DNA from: Kribbella catacumbae DSM 19601
GTDB lineage: Bacteria; Actinomycetota; Actinomycetes; Propionibacteriales; Kribbellaceae
Reading direction: 5' to 3'
NCBI RefSeq assembly: GCF_000372465.1
Contig: NZ_AQUZ01000044.1
Span: forward strand, 1-64,000
DNA length: 64,000 nucleotides
Position 1 is the first letter of the stretch; the number at the start of each line of letters is the position of its first letter. The position numbers and the translations under genes are program-made. Positions 34,651 through 44,274 of this stretch are shown one piece after another. A model generated the notes under the pieces. It was not told the DNA's origin and did not search any database. It saw nothing but the letters and a program-made list of their open reading frames with translations.

Positions 34651-35412
34651 CTAGCCGGCCGGCGGATCGCGGCTGCACCTCCCGTCGCTCAGGAAGGCCG
34701 CGGCCAGTTGCCGGATCGCCTGGCTGACCGCGTGGTCTGGTTGGGCCGCCGCGAGTGGTTCGCCGCGGTTGATCGAGGCGGGGACGTCGTCCCAAGCCGG
34801 CAGCCGGCCGGCGATCGGGCTCCTGATCAGCTCGTCCAGGAGTCCAGCAGGCAGATCCGACCCGGCATCGGAGCGGTTGACCACGATGGATCGCGCGGCC
34901 CGGTCGTACGGCAGCAGGTCGAGCATGTCGAGCGTCGCGCGGAGGTTCTTCAGCGCGGGCCGCTCCGGCGTCGTGACCAGGATCTGGTGGTCCGCGGCAT
35001 CGAGGGCGGCGAGCACGTGCGGGGTGAAGTGGCTGGGGGTGTCGACCACCACGAAGTCGTAGCTGAGCGGCAGGACGGCCAGCAGCCGGCTGACGAGCGT
35101 GGCCGGGATCAGCCGGGCCTCCCCTGGCCGGGTCGGTGCCAGCAGGCAGTCGAAGCCGGGCAGGTAGTTCGTCATCAGCGTGGCGACCGTTTCCGGCGTC
35201 AGCTGATCGGCCACCGCGAGCGCGTCGACCATGCTGCGCTCGGGGCGGAGACCGAGCATGCTGGCGGCATCGCCGTACTCGAGATCGAGGTCGACCAGGC
35301 AGACGCGGTGCCCGCCACGGTCGTGCAGGACGGCAGCGAGATTCGTCGCCACGGTCGTCTTGCCACAGCCACCTTTGGCCGCGAAGACCGTGACGATCCG
35401 GCAGTCCGCCAT
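34651..35412 (-). CDS. CpaE/TadZ/MinD-like ATPase
   Basis: 253 residues. Deviant Walker A KGGCGKTTVATNLA near residues 13-26, Walker A' type LVDLDLEYGDAASMLG, and VVVDTPSHFTPHVLAALDAAD. This SIMIBI-class fold is found in CpaE/TadZ proteins that position pilus machines at the membrane, and in MinD/ParA. There is no N-terminal receiver domain. As first gene of the pilus region it probably localises the machine. Only one copy exists for two pilus blocks. Confidence 0.85.
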   Translation of the reverse strand: MADCRIVTVFAAKGGCGKTTVATNLAAVLHDRGGHRVCLVDLDLEYGDAASMLGLRPERSMVDALAVADQLTPETVATLMTNYLPGFDCLLAPTRPGEARLIPATLVSRLLAVLPLSYDFVVVDTPSHFTPHVLAALDAADHQILVTTPERPALKNLRATLDMLDLLPYDRAARSIVVNRSDAGSDLPAGLLDELIRSPIAGRLPAWDDVPASINRGEPLAAAQPDHAVSQAIRQLAAAFLSDGRCSRDPPAG

Positions 35413-35602
35413 CTCACACCCCCCGTCAGGACGAAGGGATCAGCACTCTGTGTCACCGTTTTCGGCGCCGATCCCGCCTACAGAGTGGGCGCGACGGCTT
35501 CGTCGTCACAGCGGGTGAACGGGCGACAGAGGGCCTACGACCGGGTGGGCTGATCAGCCCACGCTTGTCCTCCGAACGACCTACAGACAACCGCAGGGCG
35601 GG

Positions 35603-37423
35603 CTACTTGGAGTCGGGGAGCGTCGTCAGCAACTGGAGGGCCACCTGGACGTTCAGGGCGTGGTCGGGCTCCAGCCAGCCCTGCCCCAGCAGCACGGTGA
35701 TCCGGTCCAGGCGTTGCTGGACCGTGTTGGGGTGGACGTGAAGAGCCTCCGCGGCGCGGGTCGGACTCTGGCCGGCCGCGAAGTACGCCCGGAGAGTGCC
35801 GATGAGGTCGGTACCGCGCTGTACGTCGTACTGGATGACGGCACCCAGTACGTGGGTTACATGGGCAGCGACGTCGACCTGTGCGGCGCCGACGAGGCCA
35901 GCGAGGCCTAGGTCGTCCCTGGTTGCCGACTGCCGGGTCCTGCCGAGGCGCAGCATCGTGGCGACGAGCCGGGTGGCGTCGCGGTGCATGGTGATGACTT
36001 CGCTTCCCCAAGCTGCAGGGCCGGCCACTGCGATGGTGACGCCGGTACGCCGGGCTACGTCGGTCAGCTCCCCCGCAACCCTCACAGGGTCGGAGTCGGC
36101 GATCAGCAGGACGAGGTCGCCGGCGTACGGGCCTACCAGGGCAAGCCTGTCTTCCAGTGGCGCCGCCAACCGCGCCAGTACTCCGGAGTGGTCGCCCCTG
36201 CAGACTGCGACGACTACCTGCTTGGGGAGCTCCATCTGCTTGCCCAGTAGGCGAAAGCGGTCGGCAAGTGCTCGCGGGTCAGTGGTGCCACTGAGAGCGT
36301 CGGCGAGGATGTCGGCCTGAGCGCGCTGGGACTGCTCGGCCGCCTGACGACGGAACAGCAGTACGAGTGCCGTGACCACTGCGGCACGCTCAACGATCCG
36401 CTGATCGGCGCCGGACAGTTCGCCGACGCCTCCGATCACCAGTGCTCCCAGCCGTTCCCCCTTGGCAGTCGCGGCGACTACCCAGCAGTCGCCGACTCGC
36501 CTCAGCCGTCCGGACTCCGGCGACGCGGCCCAAGGCACCAGACGACCCGACGACGGCGGACCACCAGGACCGGCCAGGGGATCGCGGTCCACCTCGCCGG
36601 CCCGGGCCAACTCGTTGCCGGTGGCATCGACCAGGATTACCCAGACGGCCAGCAGCTCGGCCAATGCGGCAGCGATTGCCTCGACGTCCCCGCCGGAGAG
36701 GACTATCTCGGCGAAGCGGTCGTGGGCTGCGGCGGCGTGTTCGGCGCCGGCGTGGGCTGCCGAGAGCTGTTCCAGCGCGGCTGCGGTTTCGGCGGCGGCT
36801 CGGACCTGGACGAGGGTGACGGCTGCCAGGGTCGCGAGTGAGCCGAGCAGCGAGACCTCGTCGCGGCTGAAGGGCCGGCGGGTGCGGTTGGAGGCGAACA
36901 GCACCCCGACGAAGGCGCCGTCCACGATCAGCGGCGTACCGCAGATCGCGACCAGGCCCTCCTCCCCGACCGCGTGATCGATCGACGAGATGTGCTTGAA
37001 GCGATGGTCGCCCGGGTAGTCCGCTGTCCAGTAAGGCTTGTACGTCTCGGCGACCAGCCCGCCGAGACCGCTGCCGAGCGGTAGCCGGAGTTGCTGGAAG
37101 GCGGCTGAGACCGAGCCGTCGGTGGCACGCATGAAGGTGTCGCCGCGCGCCGCGTCGTACAGGGTGAGGTAGGCGACGTCGGTACCGATCAGCGTGCGGG
37201 CGCGGTGGACGATGGTGTCGAGGACCCTGCCGGGGTCGCGCGCCGAGGCGAGTTCGCGCGCGACGTCGACCAGCGCGGACAGCTCGGCCTCCCGCTTCTT
37301 GCTCGCGTCGATCCCGGCGCGGATCCGGAGCGCGAGCTCGCGGGCGGCCTGGTTCGATCCGGCCGCCCGCGCCAACTCGCTGCCCGGCGCGTCCTCCGCC
37401 AGCAGTCGCAGCAACTCCTCCAT
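35603..37423 (-). CDS. PucR/CdaR-family transcriptional regulator with GAF domain
   Basis: About 606 residues. N-terminal helix, a GAF domain at about 65-205 (DTIVHRARTLIGTDVAYLTLYD; GLVAICGTPLIVDGAFVGVLFASN), a central degenerate region, and a C-terminal PucR HTH (TLRAYFAAGQSPTRAAEALHVHPNTVQQRLDRITVLLG). Downstream neighbours on the same strand upstream of it are a transporter and a 3-hydroxybutyrate dehydrogenase, so it probably controls their use. Effector unknown. Confidence 0.9.
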   Translation of the reverse strand: MEELLRLLAEDAPGSELARAAGSNQAARELALRIRAGIDASKKREAELSALVDVARELASARDPGRVLDTIVHRARTLIGTDVAYLTLYDAARGDTFMRATDGSVSAAFQQLRLPLGSGLGGLVAETYKPYWTADYPGDHRFKHISSIDHAVGEEGLVAICGTPLIVDGAFVGVLFASNRTRRPFSRDEVSLLGSLATLAAVTLVQVRAAAETAAALEQLSAAHAGAEHAAAAHDRFAEIVLSGGDVEAIAAALAELLAVWVILVDATGNELARAGEVDRDPLAGPGGPPSSGRLVPWAASPESGRLRRVGDCWVVAATAKGERLGALVIGGVGELSGADQRIVERAAVVTALVLLFRRQAAEQSQRAQADILADALSGTTDPRALADRFRLLGKQMELPKQVVVAVCRGDHSGVLARLAAPLEDRLALVGPYAGDLVLLIADSDPVRVAGELTDVARRTGVTIAVAGPAAWGSEVITMHRDATRLVATMLRLGRTRQSATRDDLGLAGLVGAAQVDVAAHVTHVLGAVIQYDVQRGTDLIGTLRAYFAAGQSPTRAAEALHVHPNTVQQRLDRITVLLGQGWLEPDHALNVQVALQLLTTLPDSK

Positions 37424-37450
37424 CAACGGATCATGTCACCGCTGGCACGA

Positions 37451-38755
37451 TCACAGCTCGGCCAGGTTGCGCTGGCGGGTCTCGCCGTAGCTGACCACCG
37501 CGATGATCGAGATCACCGAGCAGACCGCGACGTAGACCGAGATCGCGATCCCCGAGTCGTACGCCTTCAGCAGCGCGACCGCGATGAACGGCGCCAGGCC
37601 ACCGGCGAAGATGGAGGCCAGCTGGTAGCCGACCGAGACCCCGGAGTACCGGACCCTGGTGCCGAACAGTTCGGTGAAGAAAGATGCCTGCGGCCCGTAC
37701 ATCGCGCCGTGCAGGATCAGACCCACGGTGACCGCCAGCAGGGCGAGGCCGAAGTTCTTCGTGTCCACCAAGATGATGAAGACGAACCCCCAGACGCCGA
37801 CGCCGATCGCGCCGAACAGGTAGACCGGCTTCCGCCCGATCCGGTCCGACAACGCACCCCACAACGGGATCGCGCAGAAGTGCACCGCCGCCGCGATCAG
37901 CACCGCGTTCAGCGCGAACGACTTGTCCAGCTTGAGGTGTTCCTTGGCGTACGTCGCGATCACGATGGTGAAGATGTAGTAGCTGACGTTCTCCGCCATC
38001 CGCGCGCCCATCGCGGTCAGCACCTCCCGCGGGTACTTCGTGATCACCTCGACGAACGGCAGCTTGCCGGTCGGCTCCTGCTTGGCCCGCGCCTCCCGGA
38101 ACAGCGGCGACTCCTCGATCCGCAACCGCACCCACAGCCCGACCAGCACCAGGACCGCGGACAGCAGGAACGGAATCCGCCAGCCCCACTTGTCGAACGC
38201 CGCATCGCTCTGGAACGCCGCAAGCCCAGCCAGTACGCCGTTCGCGATCAACTGCCCGGCCGGAGCACCCGCCTGCGGCCAGGACGACCAGAACCCACGC
38301 CGTGCAGGATCACCATGCTCCGACACGATCAGTACTGCGCCACCCCACTCGCCGCCGAGCGCGAAGCCCTGGATGAGTCGCAGCACGGTCAGCAGGATCG
38401 GCGCCAGCGCACCGACCTGCGCGTACGTCGGGAGCAGGCCGATCGCGAACGTCGCCACCCCCATCATCAGCAGCGACAGCACCAGCAGGTTCTTGCGGCC
38501 GAGCCGGTCGCCGAAGTGCCCGAACACGATGCCGCCGATCGGCCGGGCGAAGAACCCGACGGCGAAGGTGGCGAAGCTGAGCAGGGTGCCGGTGAGCTCC
38601 TCGCCCTTGGGGAAGAAGAGATCCCCGAAGACGACGGACGCGGCGACGCCGTACAGGAAGAAGTCGTACCACTCGACCGTGGTACCGACCAGACTCGCGC
38701 CGACGACCCTGCCGATCGGGGTCTTCGTCCTGCTGGGTTCAGTTGATGTTGCCAT
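37451..38755 (-). CDS. MFS transporter, metabolite:H+ symporter (MHS) family
   Basis: 434 residues from MATSTE (AAGGAG 7 nt upstream). Twelve membrane spans. MHS signatures: VGTTVEWYDFFLYGVAASVVF in span 1, FFARPIGGIVFGHFGDRLGRK in loop 2-3 and LIQGFALGGEWGGAVL. Imports a carboxylic acid or similar with protons; the adjacent dehydrogenase suggests 3-hydroxybutyrate, by inference. Confidence 0.92.
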   Translation of the reverse strand: MATSTEPSRTKTPIGRVVGASLVGTTVEWYDFFLYGVAASVVFGDLFFPKGEELTGTLLSFATFAVGFFARPIGGIVFGHFGDRLGRKNLLVLSLLMMGVATFAIGLLPTYAQVGALAPILLTVLRLIQGFALGGEWGGAVLIVSEHGDPARRGFWSSWPQAGAPAGQLIANGVLAGLAAFQSDAAFDKWGWRIPFLLSAVLVLVGLWVRLRIEESPLFREARAKQEPTGKLPFVEVITKYPREVLTAMGARMAENVSYYIFTIVIATYAKEHLKLDKSFALNAVLIAAAVHFCAIPLWGALSDRIGRKPVYLFGAIGVGVWGFVFIILVDTKNFGLALLAVTVGLILHGAMYGPQASFFTELFGTRVRYSGVSVGYQLASIFAGGLAPFIAVALLKAYDSGIAISVYVAVCSVISIIAVVSYGETRQRNLAEL

Positions 38756-38769
38756 GGGCGGGCTCCTTG

Positions 38770-39498
38770 TTAGTGGGCGGTCCAGCCACCGTCGAGGACG
38801 AGTGAGCTCCCCGTGAGTGAGGCTGACGCCGGACCGCACAGCAGCGCAACCAGTTCGGCCACCTCGGCCGGCTCGATCAGCCGCTTCACCGCGAGCGGTT
38901 CGAGCAGGACCTTGTCCAGTACCTCGGCCTCGGTCAGTCCGTGGCTCAAGGCTTGGTCCGCGAGCTGGGCAGTGACCAGCGGAGTGCGGACGTATGCCGG
39001 GTTGACGCAGTTGCTCGTCACGCCGTGCGCGGCACCTTCGAGCGCCACCACTTTACTCAGGCCTTCGAGCCCGTGCTTGGCCGCGACGTACGCCGCCTTG
39101 AACGGGCTGGCGCGCAGGCCGTGCACGGACGAGATGTTCACGACCCGGCCCCAGCCGCGGCCGTACATATGCGGCAGGGTCTGCCGGATCAGCCGGAACG
39201 GCGACTCGAGCATGAGCCGCAGGATGTAACCGAACCGCTCGGGCGGGAACTGCTCGACCGGAGCGATATGCTGCACCCCGGCATTGTTCACCAGGATGTC
39301 GATGTCGGTCGGCAGCTCGGACAACGAGTCGAGATCGGCCAGGTCGGCGATCAGCGTCTCGATGCCCGGTCCGGCGAGCTCACGAAGCCCCTCGGCGTCA
39401 TAGTCGACCGCGACAACCTGTACGCCGTCCGCGGCGAGGCGGTGCACACAGGCCGCGCCGATGCCGGAGGCAGCTCCGGTGACTAGTGCTCGGGTCAT
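38770..39498 (-). CDS. 3-hydroxybutyrate dehydrogenase (SDR family)
   Basis: 242 residues, classical short-chain dehydrogenase: NAD-binding TGAASGIGAACV, NNAGVQHIAPVEQFP, catalytic Ser in NISSVHGLRASP and YxxxK in AAYVAAKHGLEGL; SVHGLxASPFKAAYVAAKHG is the segment typical of D-3-hydroxybutyrate dehydrogenases. Oxidises 3-hydroxybutyrate to acetoacetate with NAD+. 14 bp upstream of the transporter gene, same operon. Confidence 0.9.
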   Translation of the reverse strand: MTRALVTGAASGIGAACVHRLAADGVQVVAVDYDAEGLRELAGPGIETLIADLADLDSLSELPTDIDILVNNAGVQHIAPVEQFPPERFGYILRLMLESPFRLIRQTLPHMYGRGWGRVVNISSVHGLRASPFKAAYVAAKHGLEGLSKVVALEGAAHGVTSNCVNPAYVRTPLVTAQLADQALSHGLTEAEVLDKVLLEPLAVKRLIEPAEVAELVALLCGPASASLTGSSLVLDGGWTAH

Positions 39499-39573
39499 GC
39501 GGAGACCATAGAAATCTCAACAGGCACGAGCCATGGTCTGGCGGCACACACCTGCACCGCCGGCCATGTGGCC

Positions 39574-41847
39574 TCACCTCACCAGCGGAACCTTCGTCCA
39601 GTCGAGGTCCGAACCCAGGTAGAAGCTGGTGTACGACGGCTGGTTGTACGCCGTGTTCTGCCGCGCCACCTCTACGCGGTACTGCGGGTCGTGCATGAGC
39701 GTGTAGAGCTTGCGGTCGGTCACCTCGGTGCTCAGGTAGATGCGGATCGCGCTGCTGTCGGCAGTGCGGACCAGCAACTCCTCCCGCCAGTCACCGAGGA
39801 TGTCGGCCACCAGCGACGGGTTGCCCTTGGTGTGGTTGTTGGTCAGTGTCCCAGTGGCCGTCAGCAGCGTGCCGCGGCGCCAGTCCTTGATGGTCGGGGT
39901 GACTGTCAGGGCGCCGTCGACGATCTGAGTAGTCATGTCCGCTGCCCAGCGGATGCTCATGTTGGTCCCCGGCTGCGCAGTGCCGAGCACGTCGCCGTCC
40001 GCGGCCCGCAACCCCATGGCCCAGGTCTCCAGGCCCGGCTCCTCCGGGAGGATGTCGCCGACCATGCCGCGACCGGTGTCGCGCCCGGAGTACTCGCCGT
40101 AGATGACCTGGCCTGTAGCAGCGTCTCTCAAGGCGTTGCCGTACGGCGCATAGGTCCCGCCCTCGTGCACAGTGAAGATCTCCTGGCCGGGCCGCTGCGG
40201 GTCGATGTCCGTCACGTGCATGGCGTCGCCGTGCCCAAGCCTTGCGGTCGCGCCCGGGTCCGCACTGCCCGGTGGGAGTACATCCTTCGAGCTGTAGAGC
40301 ACGCTGCCGTCGTCATCGATCGTGGCGGAGCCGTAGACGACCTCCTGCTTCCCGTCGCCATCCACGTCGGCGGCACTCAGCGAGTGGAACCCCTGCGTCG
40401 TAATGGATCCGTACTGCGGGTCGGTGCCGTCCCGGCCGTGCGGGCCGTCGTTGAAGGGGTTCGTCATCGGGGTCCAGCCGCTGTCGATCGCCCAGCGCTT
40501 GGTGATCTTCCTGCCGTTCCAGCCGTACGTGGCAATCGTCGTACGGGTGTAGTAGCCGCGGGCGAAGACTGCGGACGGGCTAGACCCGTCCAGGTAGGCG
40601 ACGCCGGCCAGGAAGCGGTCCATGCGGTTGCCGGGTTCGATCCGGGCCATTGCGTAGTCACCCCAGCGGAGGCCGTCGTCTGTTCTCCCCGGCTCGTAGT
40701 GGGTCGTCTCGAGTTCCTTGCCCGTCAGGCCGTCGAAGACAGTCAGGTACTCCGGGCCCTTGAGGATGAAGCCCTCAAAGGTGCGGAGCTGGTTGCGCGT
40801 GCTCCGACTGGGCGCGTACACGTCCATGAAGTAGTCCACGAGTGCGGCGGCGTCCGTGCGGTTGAGCGGATACTCGTAGCGCTTGGGGATACCGAAGGCT
40901 GCTTCGAGCGTTGCAGGCCACTGTCCGCTCTTCACCTCGGGCTGGTCGTGCCACTGCTCGAACATGGTGACCAGGTGGTTGTAGTAGCCGGTCTTGCTGA
41001 CCAGATAGTCGTCCTGGTTGCTGTAGCCGGCCCGGCGATCCTCTGCCGGCATGGTGATGTAGCGCTCGGACCTCACCTGCCCTGACTTGGCGTACCGGGT
41101 CGTCTTGGTGCCGGGCGCGGTCTTCAGCATCAGCTCGGACCGGCCGTCGCCGTCGAAGTCGTAGACCAGGAACTGCGTGTAGTGCGCTCCGGCCCGGATG
41201 TTCACGCCTAGATCCAGCCTGTGCAGCAATCTGCCGTCGGCCTTGTAGGTGTCGATGTAGACGTTGCCGGTGTAGCCGATCTGGGAGACGTCCTTGCCGT
41301 TCGACGGATTCCAGAGCACGACGTACTCGTACTGACCATCGCCGTCCACATCGCCGACGCTCATGTCGTTGGCGGAGTAGGTGTACGCCTCCCCTGCCGG
41401 AGTGACGCCGTCGGCGGGCTTGCGGAGTGGGAGGTCGCGGTACCCGCCGGACCACGGGGTGGCGTAGTCGCTGCGGTCTTGCTCGCGGCCGTTGACGAGG
41501 GAGACGACGCGGTAGCGCGCGGTCGGCGTACCGGTCTTGTCGAGGTAGTTGGTGCTGTCGGTGACTGTGGCTAGGCGTTTGCCGTCGCGGTAGACAGCGA
41601 AGTCGGTTCCGGCCAGGCCGTGGTCTGTCCTGCTCGTCGCCTCCTTGCCGAGGAGCCGCCAGCTGAGGAAGACGCCCTCGCTGGTGGTGGTCGCGACCAG
41701 GCCGCGATCGAGCTTCTCGAGCTGGGGACCGGCTGGGTGCTGGTACGCAGTACCGGCTGGGGACGGGTACGCGTACGCAGTACCGGCGGTGGCTGAGGTC
41801 GCCAGCAGGGCTGCGAGGACGAGGGCTGCGGCTCGGCGGAAGGTCAT
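39574..41847 (-). CDS. Secreted rhamnogalacturonan lyase (PL11 family)
   Basis: 757 residues. Signal peptide (FRRAAALVLAALLATSATAGTAYA). The mature protein begins with a small beta domain (QLEKLDRGLVATTTSEGVFLSWRLLG) then an eight-bladed propeller with repeated calcium loops: VGDVDGDGQYEYVVLW, YDFDGDGRSELMLKTAPG, AADVDGDGKQEVVYG. These match YesW/YesX-type PL11 lyases that cleave the pectin backbone by beta-elimination. AAGGA lies 7 nt before the ATG; a LacI-type operator sits just upstream. Confidence 0.94.
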   Translation of the reverse strand: MTFRRAAALVLAALLATSATAGTAYAYPSPAGTAYQHPAGPQLEKLDRGLVATTTSEGVFLSWRLLGKEATSRTDHGLAGTDFAVYRDGKRLATVTDSTNYLDKTGTPTARYRVVSLVNGREQDRSDYATPWSGGYRDLPLRKPADGVTPAGEAYTYSANDMSVGDVDGDGQYEYVVLWNPSNGKDVSQIGYTGNVYIDTYKADGRLLHRLDLGVNIRAGAHYTQFLVYDFDGDGRSELMLKTAPGTKTTRYAKSGQVRSERYITMPAEDRRAGYSNQDDYLVSKTGYYNHLVTMFEQWHDQPEVKSGQWPATLEAAFGIPKRYEYPLNRTDAAALVDYFMDVYAPSRSTRNQLRTFEGFILKGPEYLTVFDGLTGKELETTHYEPGRTDDGLRWGDYAMARIEPGNRMDRFLAGVAYLDGSSPSAVFARGYYTRTTIATYGWNGRKITKRWAIDSGWTPMTNPFNDGPHGRDGTDPQYGSITTQGFHSLSAADVDGDGKQEVVYGSATIDDDGSVLYSSKDVLPPGSADPGATARLGHGDAMHVTDIDPQRPGQEIFTVHEGGTYAPYGNALRDAATGQVIYGEYSGRDTGRGMVGDILPEEPGLETWAMGLRAADGDVLGTAQPGTNMSIRWAADMTTQIVDGALTVTPTIKDWRRGTLLTATGTLTNNHTKGNPSLVADILGDWREELLVRTADSSAIRIYLSTEVTDRKLYTLMHDPQYRVEVARQNTAYNQPSYTSFYLGSDLDWTKVPLVR

Positions 41848-41872
41848 GGCGGATCCTTCGGTGCGAGGATGG

Positions 41873-41886
41873 TGGCAAACGCTTTC
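41873..41886. promoter_or_regulatory. LacI-family operator upstream of the PL11 lyase
   Basis: GGCAAACGCTTTCC, a near-palindrome centred on CG, of the type bound by LacI/GalR-family repressors in actinobacterial sugar genes. It is 26 bp upstream of the lyase start, consistent with repression in the absence of pectin sugars. The regulator is not in the window. Confidence 0.65.
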
Positions 41887-42012
41887 CTCGCGAAGCTAGC
41901 GCGGCCAACGCACTGTGTCGACGGTTCTGTCCGTAACCGGTCGCGACGAATCGTGACATCGGCGACAGCTATCAACCCTGCCTGCGGTGATAGGCAGATT
42001 TACAGTTGAACC

Positions 42013-44268
42013 ATGGTCGACATCGAACAGCCGAAGAAGAAGGCCGCCGGCGTGCCTGCCGTGCTCTCGTCGTTCAAGTTCGGTCTCCGCGAGATGGGAC
42101 CGGTGCGGACCGGCAAGGTGTTCCTCAAGATGAACCAGGATCGCGGCTTCGACTGCCCGTCCTGCGCCTGGCCGGATCCCGACAGCAAGCGTAAACACTC
42201 CGCGGAGTTCTGCGAGAACGGGGCCAAGGCCGTCGCCTGGGAGGCGACCCGCAAGCGGGTACCGCGGGCCTTCTTCGCCGAGAACTCGATCGACGACCTG
42301 GCCAGGATCTCCGAGTTTGAGCTCGGCAAGCTCGGCCGGATCACCGAGCCGATGCTGCTCCGGGCCGGCGCCTCGCACTACGAGCCGGTCGGCTGGGACG
42401 AGGCGTTCCACGTGGTGGCCCGCCACCTGAAGGCCCTCGCCGATCCGAACGACGCCGTCTTCTACACCTCCGGCCGGACCAGCAACGAAGCTGCCTTCCT
42501 CTACCAGCTCTTCGTCCGCGCCTACGGCACGAACAACTTGCCCGACTGCTCCAACATGTGCCACGAGTCATCCGGTACTGCGCTGACGCGGGTGATCGGC
42601 AGCGGCAAGGGCGCGGTCACGCTGGAGATGCTCGAAGAGGCAGAGTTGATCGTCGTCGTCGGGCAGAATCCGGGAACCAACGCGCCGCGGATGCTCAGCC
42701 ATCTGGAGATCGCCAAGAAGAACGGTGCCGACATCGTCTCGGTGAACCCGTTGCCCGAGCCCGGCATGATGAACTTCAAGAACCCGCAGCGCCCGTCCGG
42801 CTGGATCGGCAAGGGCACCGCGCTGGCCGACCAGCACCTGCAGATCCGGATCGGCGGCGACCAGGCGCTGTTCCTTGCCGTCGGCCACTTGTTGCTGGAG
42901 GCCGAGGCGGCTGCGCCCGGGACCGTGCTGGACAAGTCCTTCATCGAGCAGCACACCAGTGGGTACGGGCTCTATGCCAAGCACAACGCCGAGCTGGACT
43001 GGCCGGCGGTCGAGCTGGCGACCGGGCTGCCCCGGGCCGAGATCGAGGAGTTCACCCAGCGGTTCATCAAGTCCAAGGCGACAGTGATCTGCTGGGCGAT
43101 GGGCCTCACCCAGCACCGCGAGGCGGTTGCCACCATCACCGAGATCGTGAACGTGCTGCTGCTGCAGGGCAACATCGGCAAGCCGGGCGCCGGCCCCTGC
43201 CCGGTCCGCGGTCACTCGAACGTGCAGGGCGATCGCAGCATGGGCATCTGGGAGAAGATGCCCGACCCGTTCCTGGACCGGCTGGATCGGGAGTTCTCGT
43301 TCGTGTCGCCGCGCGAGCACGGCATCGACGCGGCCGACACGGTGCACCGGTTGCGCGCGGGCGCAGTACGGGTGTTCATCGCGATGGGTGGGAACTTCGC
43401 GATGGCGACGCCGGACACGGACGTCGTCCATGAAGGGCTGCGGCGGTGCGACCTGACCGTGCATGTGTCGACCAAGCTGAACCGGTCGCACACCGTGGCC
43501 GGGCGGGAGGCGCTCATCCTGCCGACGCTCGGCCGGACCGATCATGACCACACGGCTGCCGGACCGCAGTCGGTCACCGTCGAGGACTCGCAGGGTGCGG
43601 TGCACCTGTCGACCGGGAACTTGTTGCCTCCGGCACCTGAATTGAAGTCGGAGGTCGGCATCGTCTGTGGGCTCGCGGCGCTGGTGGTGCCGGAGGTCGG
43701 GCAGATTCCCTGGGTCGACTTCGCCGACGACTACAGCTTGATCCGGCAGCGGATCGGGCGGGTGTGCGACGGGTATGAGGACTTCGAGCAGCGGCTGCAG
43801 GTGAAGGGCGGGTTCCTGCTCGCCCATGCGGCGCGGGACAAGCGCGAGTTCAAGACGTCGGACGCGCGGGCGCAGTTCAGCGCGAACGACCTGTCCTGGC
43901 TGCCGACCGAGCCCGGCCGGCTACTCCTGCAGACGATGCGCAGCCACGACCAGTTCAACACGACGATCTACGGGCTTGAAGATCGCTACCGCGGCGTGCA
44001 CGGCACCCGCGAGGTCGTCTTCGTGAACCCGGAGGACCTTTCGGAGCTGGGCCTCGAAGACGGGCAACACGTCGACATCGTGAGCGAATTCGCCGGCGTC
44101 GAACGCCGGGCCGCCGGCTTCCGCCTGGTCTCCTACCCCACCGCCCGCGGCTGCGTCGCGGCGTACTACCCCGAAACCAACGTCCTGATGTCAGCCGACG
44201 ACGTCGCCAAGGGCAGCAACACCCCAGTAGCCAAGGGATTGACAGTACGCCTGGAACCTACAACCTAG
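42013..44268 (+). CDS. YdeP/FdhF-like molybdopterin oxidoreductase
   Basis: 751 residues, DMSO-reductase superfamily, alpha subunit related to E. coli YdeP. N-terminal Cys motif FDCPSCAWPDPDSKRKHSAEFCENGAKA (in parts: CPSCAWP, EFCENGA), then VFYTSGRTSNEAAFLYQLFVRAYGTNNLPDCSNMCHESSG, the cofactor region, and RGHSNVQGDRSMG plus a C-terminal molydopterin-dinucleotide-binding domain (LEDGQHVDIVSEFAGVERRA). Substrate unknown; YdeP is linked to acid resistance in E. coli. Stand-alone; needs the Moco made with MoaE. Confidence 0.92.
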   Translation: MVDIEQPKKKAAGVPAVLSSFKFGLREMGPVRTGKVFLKMNQDRGFDCPSCAWPDPDSKRKHSAEFCENGAKAVAWEATRKRVPRAFFAENSIDDLARISEFELGKLGRITEPMLLRAGASHYEPVGWDEAFHVVARHLKALADPNDAVFYTSGRTSNEAAFLYQLFVRAYGTNNLPDCSNMCHESSGTALTRVIGSGKGAVTLEMLEEAELIVVVGQNPGTNAPRMLSHLEIAKKNGADIVSVNPLPEPGMMNFKNPQRPSGWIGKGTALADQHLQIRIGGDQALFLAVGHLLLEAEAAAPGTVLDKSFIEQHTSGYGLYAKHNAELDWPAVELATGLPRAEIEEFTQRFIKSKATVICWAMGLTQHREAVATITEIVNVLLLQGNIGKPGAGPCPVRGHSNVQGDRSMGIWEKMPDPFLDRLDREFSFVSPREHGIDAADTVHRLRAGAVRVFIAMGGNFAMATPDTDVVHEGLRRCDLTVHVSTKLNRSHTVAGREALILPTLGRTDHDHTAAGPQSVTVEDSQGAVHLSTGNLLPPAPELKSEVGIVCGLAALVVPEVGQIPWVDFADDYSLIRQRIGRVCDGYEDFEQRLQVKGGFLLAHAARDKREFKTSDARAQFSANDLSWLPTEPGRLLLQTMRSHDQFNTTIYGLEDRYRGVHGTREVVFVNPEDLSELGLEDGQHVDIVSEFAGVERRAAGFRLVSYPTARGCVAAYYPETNVLMSADDVAKGSNTPVAKGLTVRLEPTT

Positions 44269-44274
44269 GCACTT

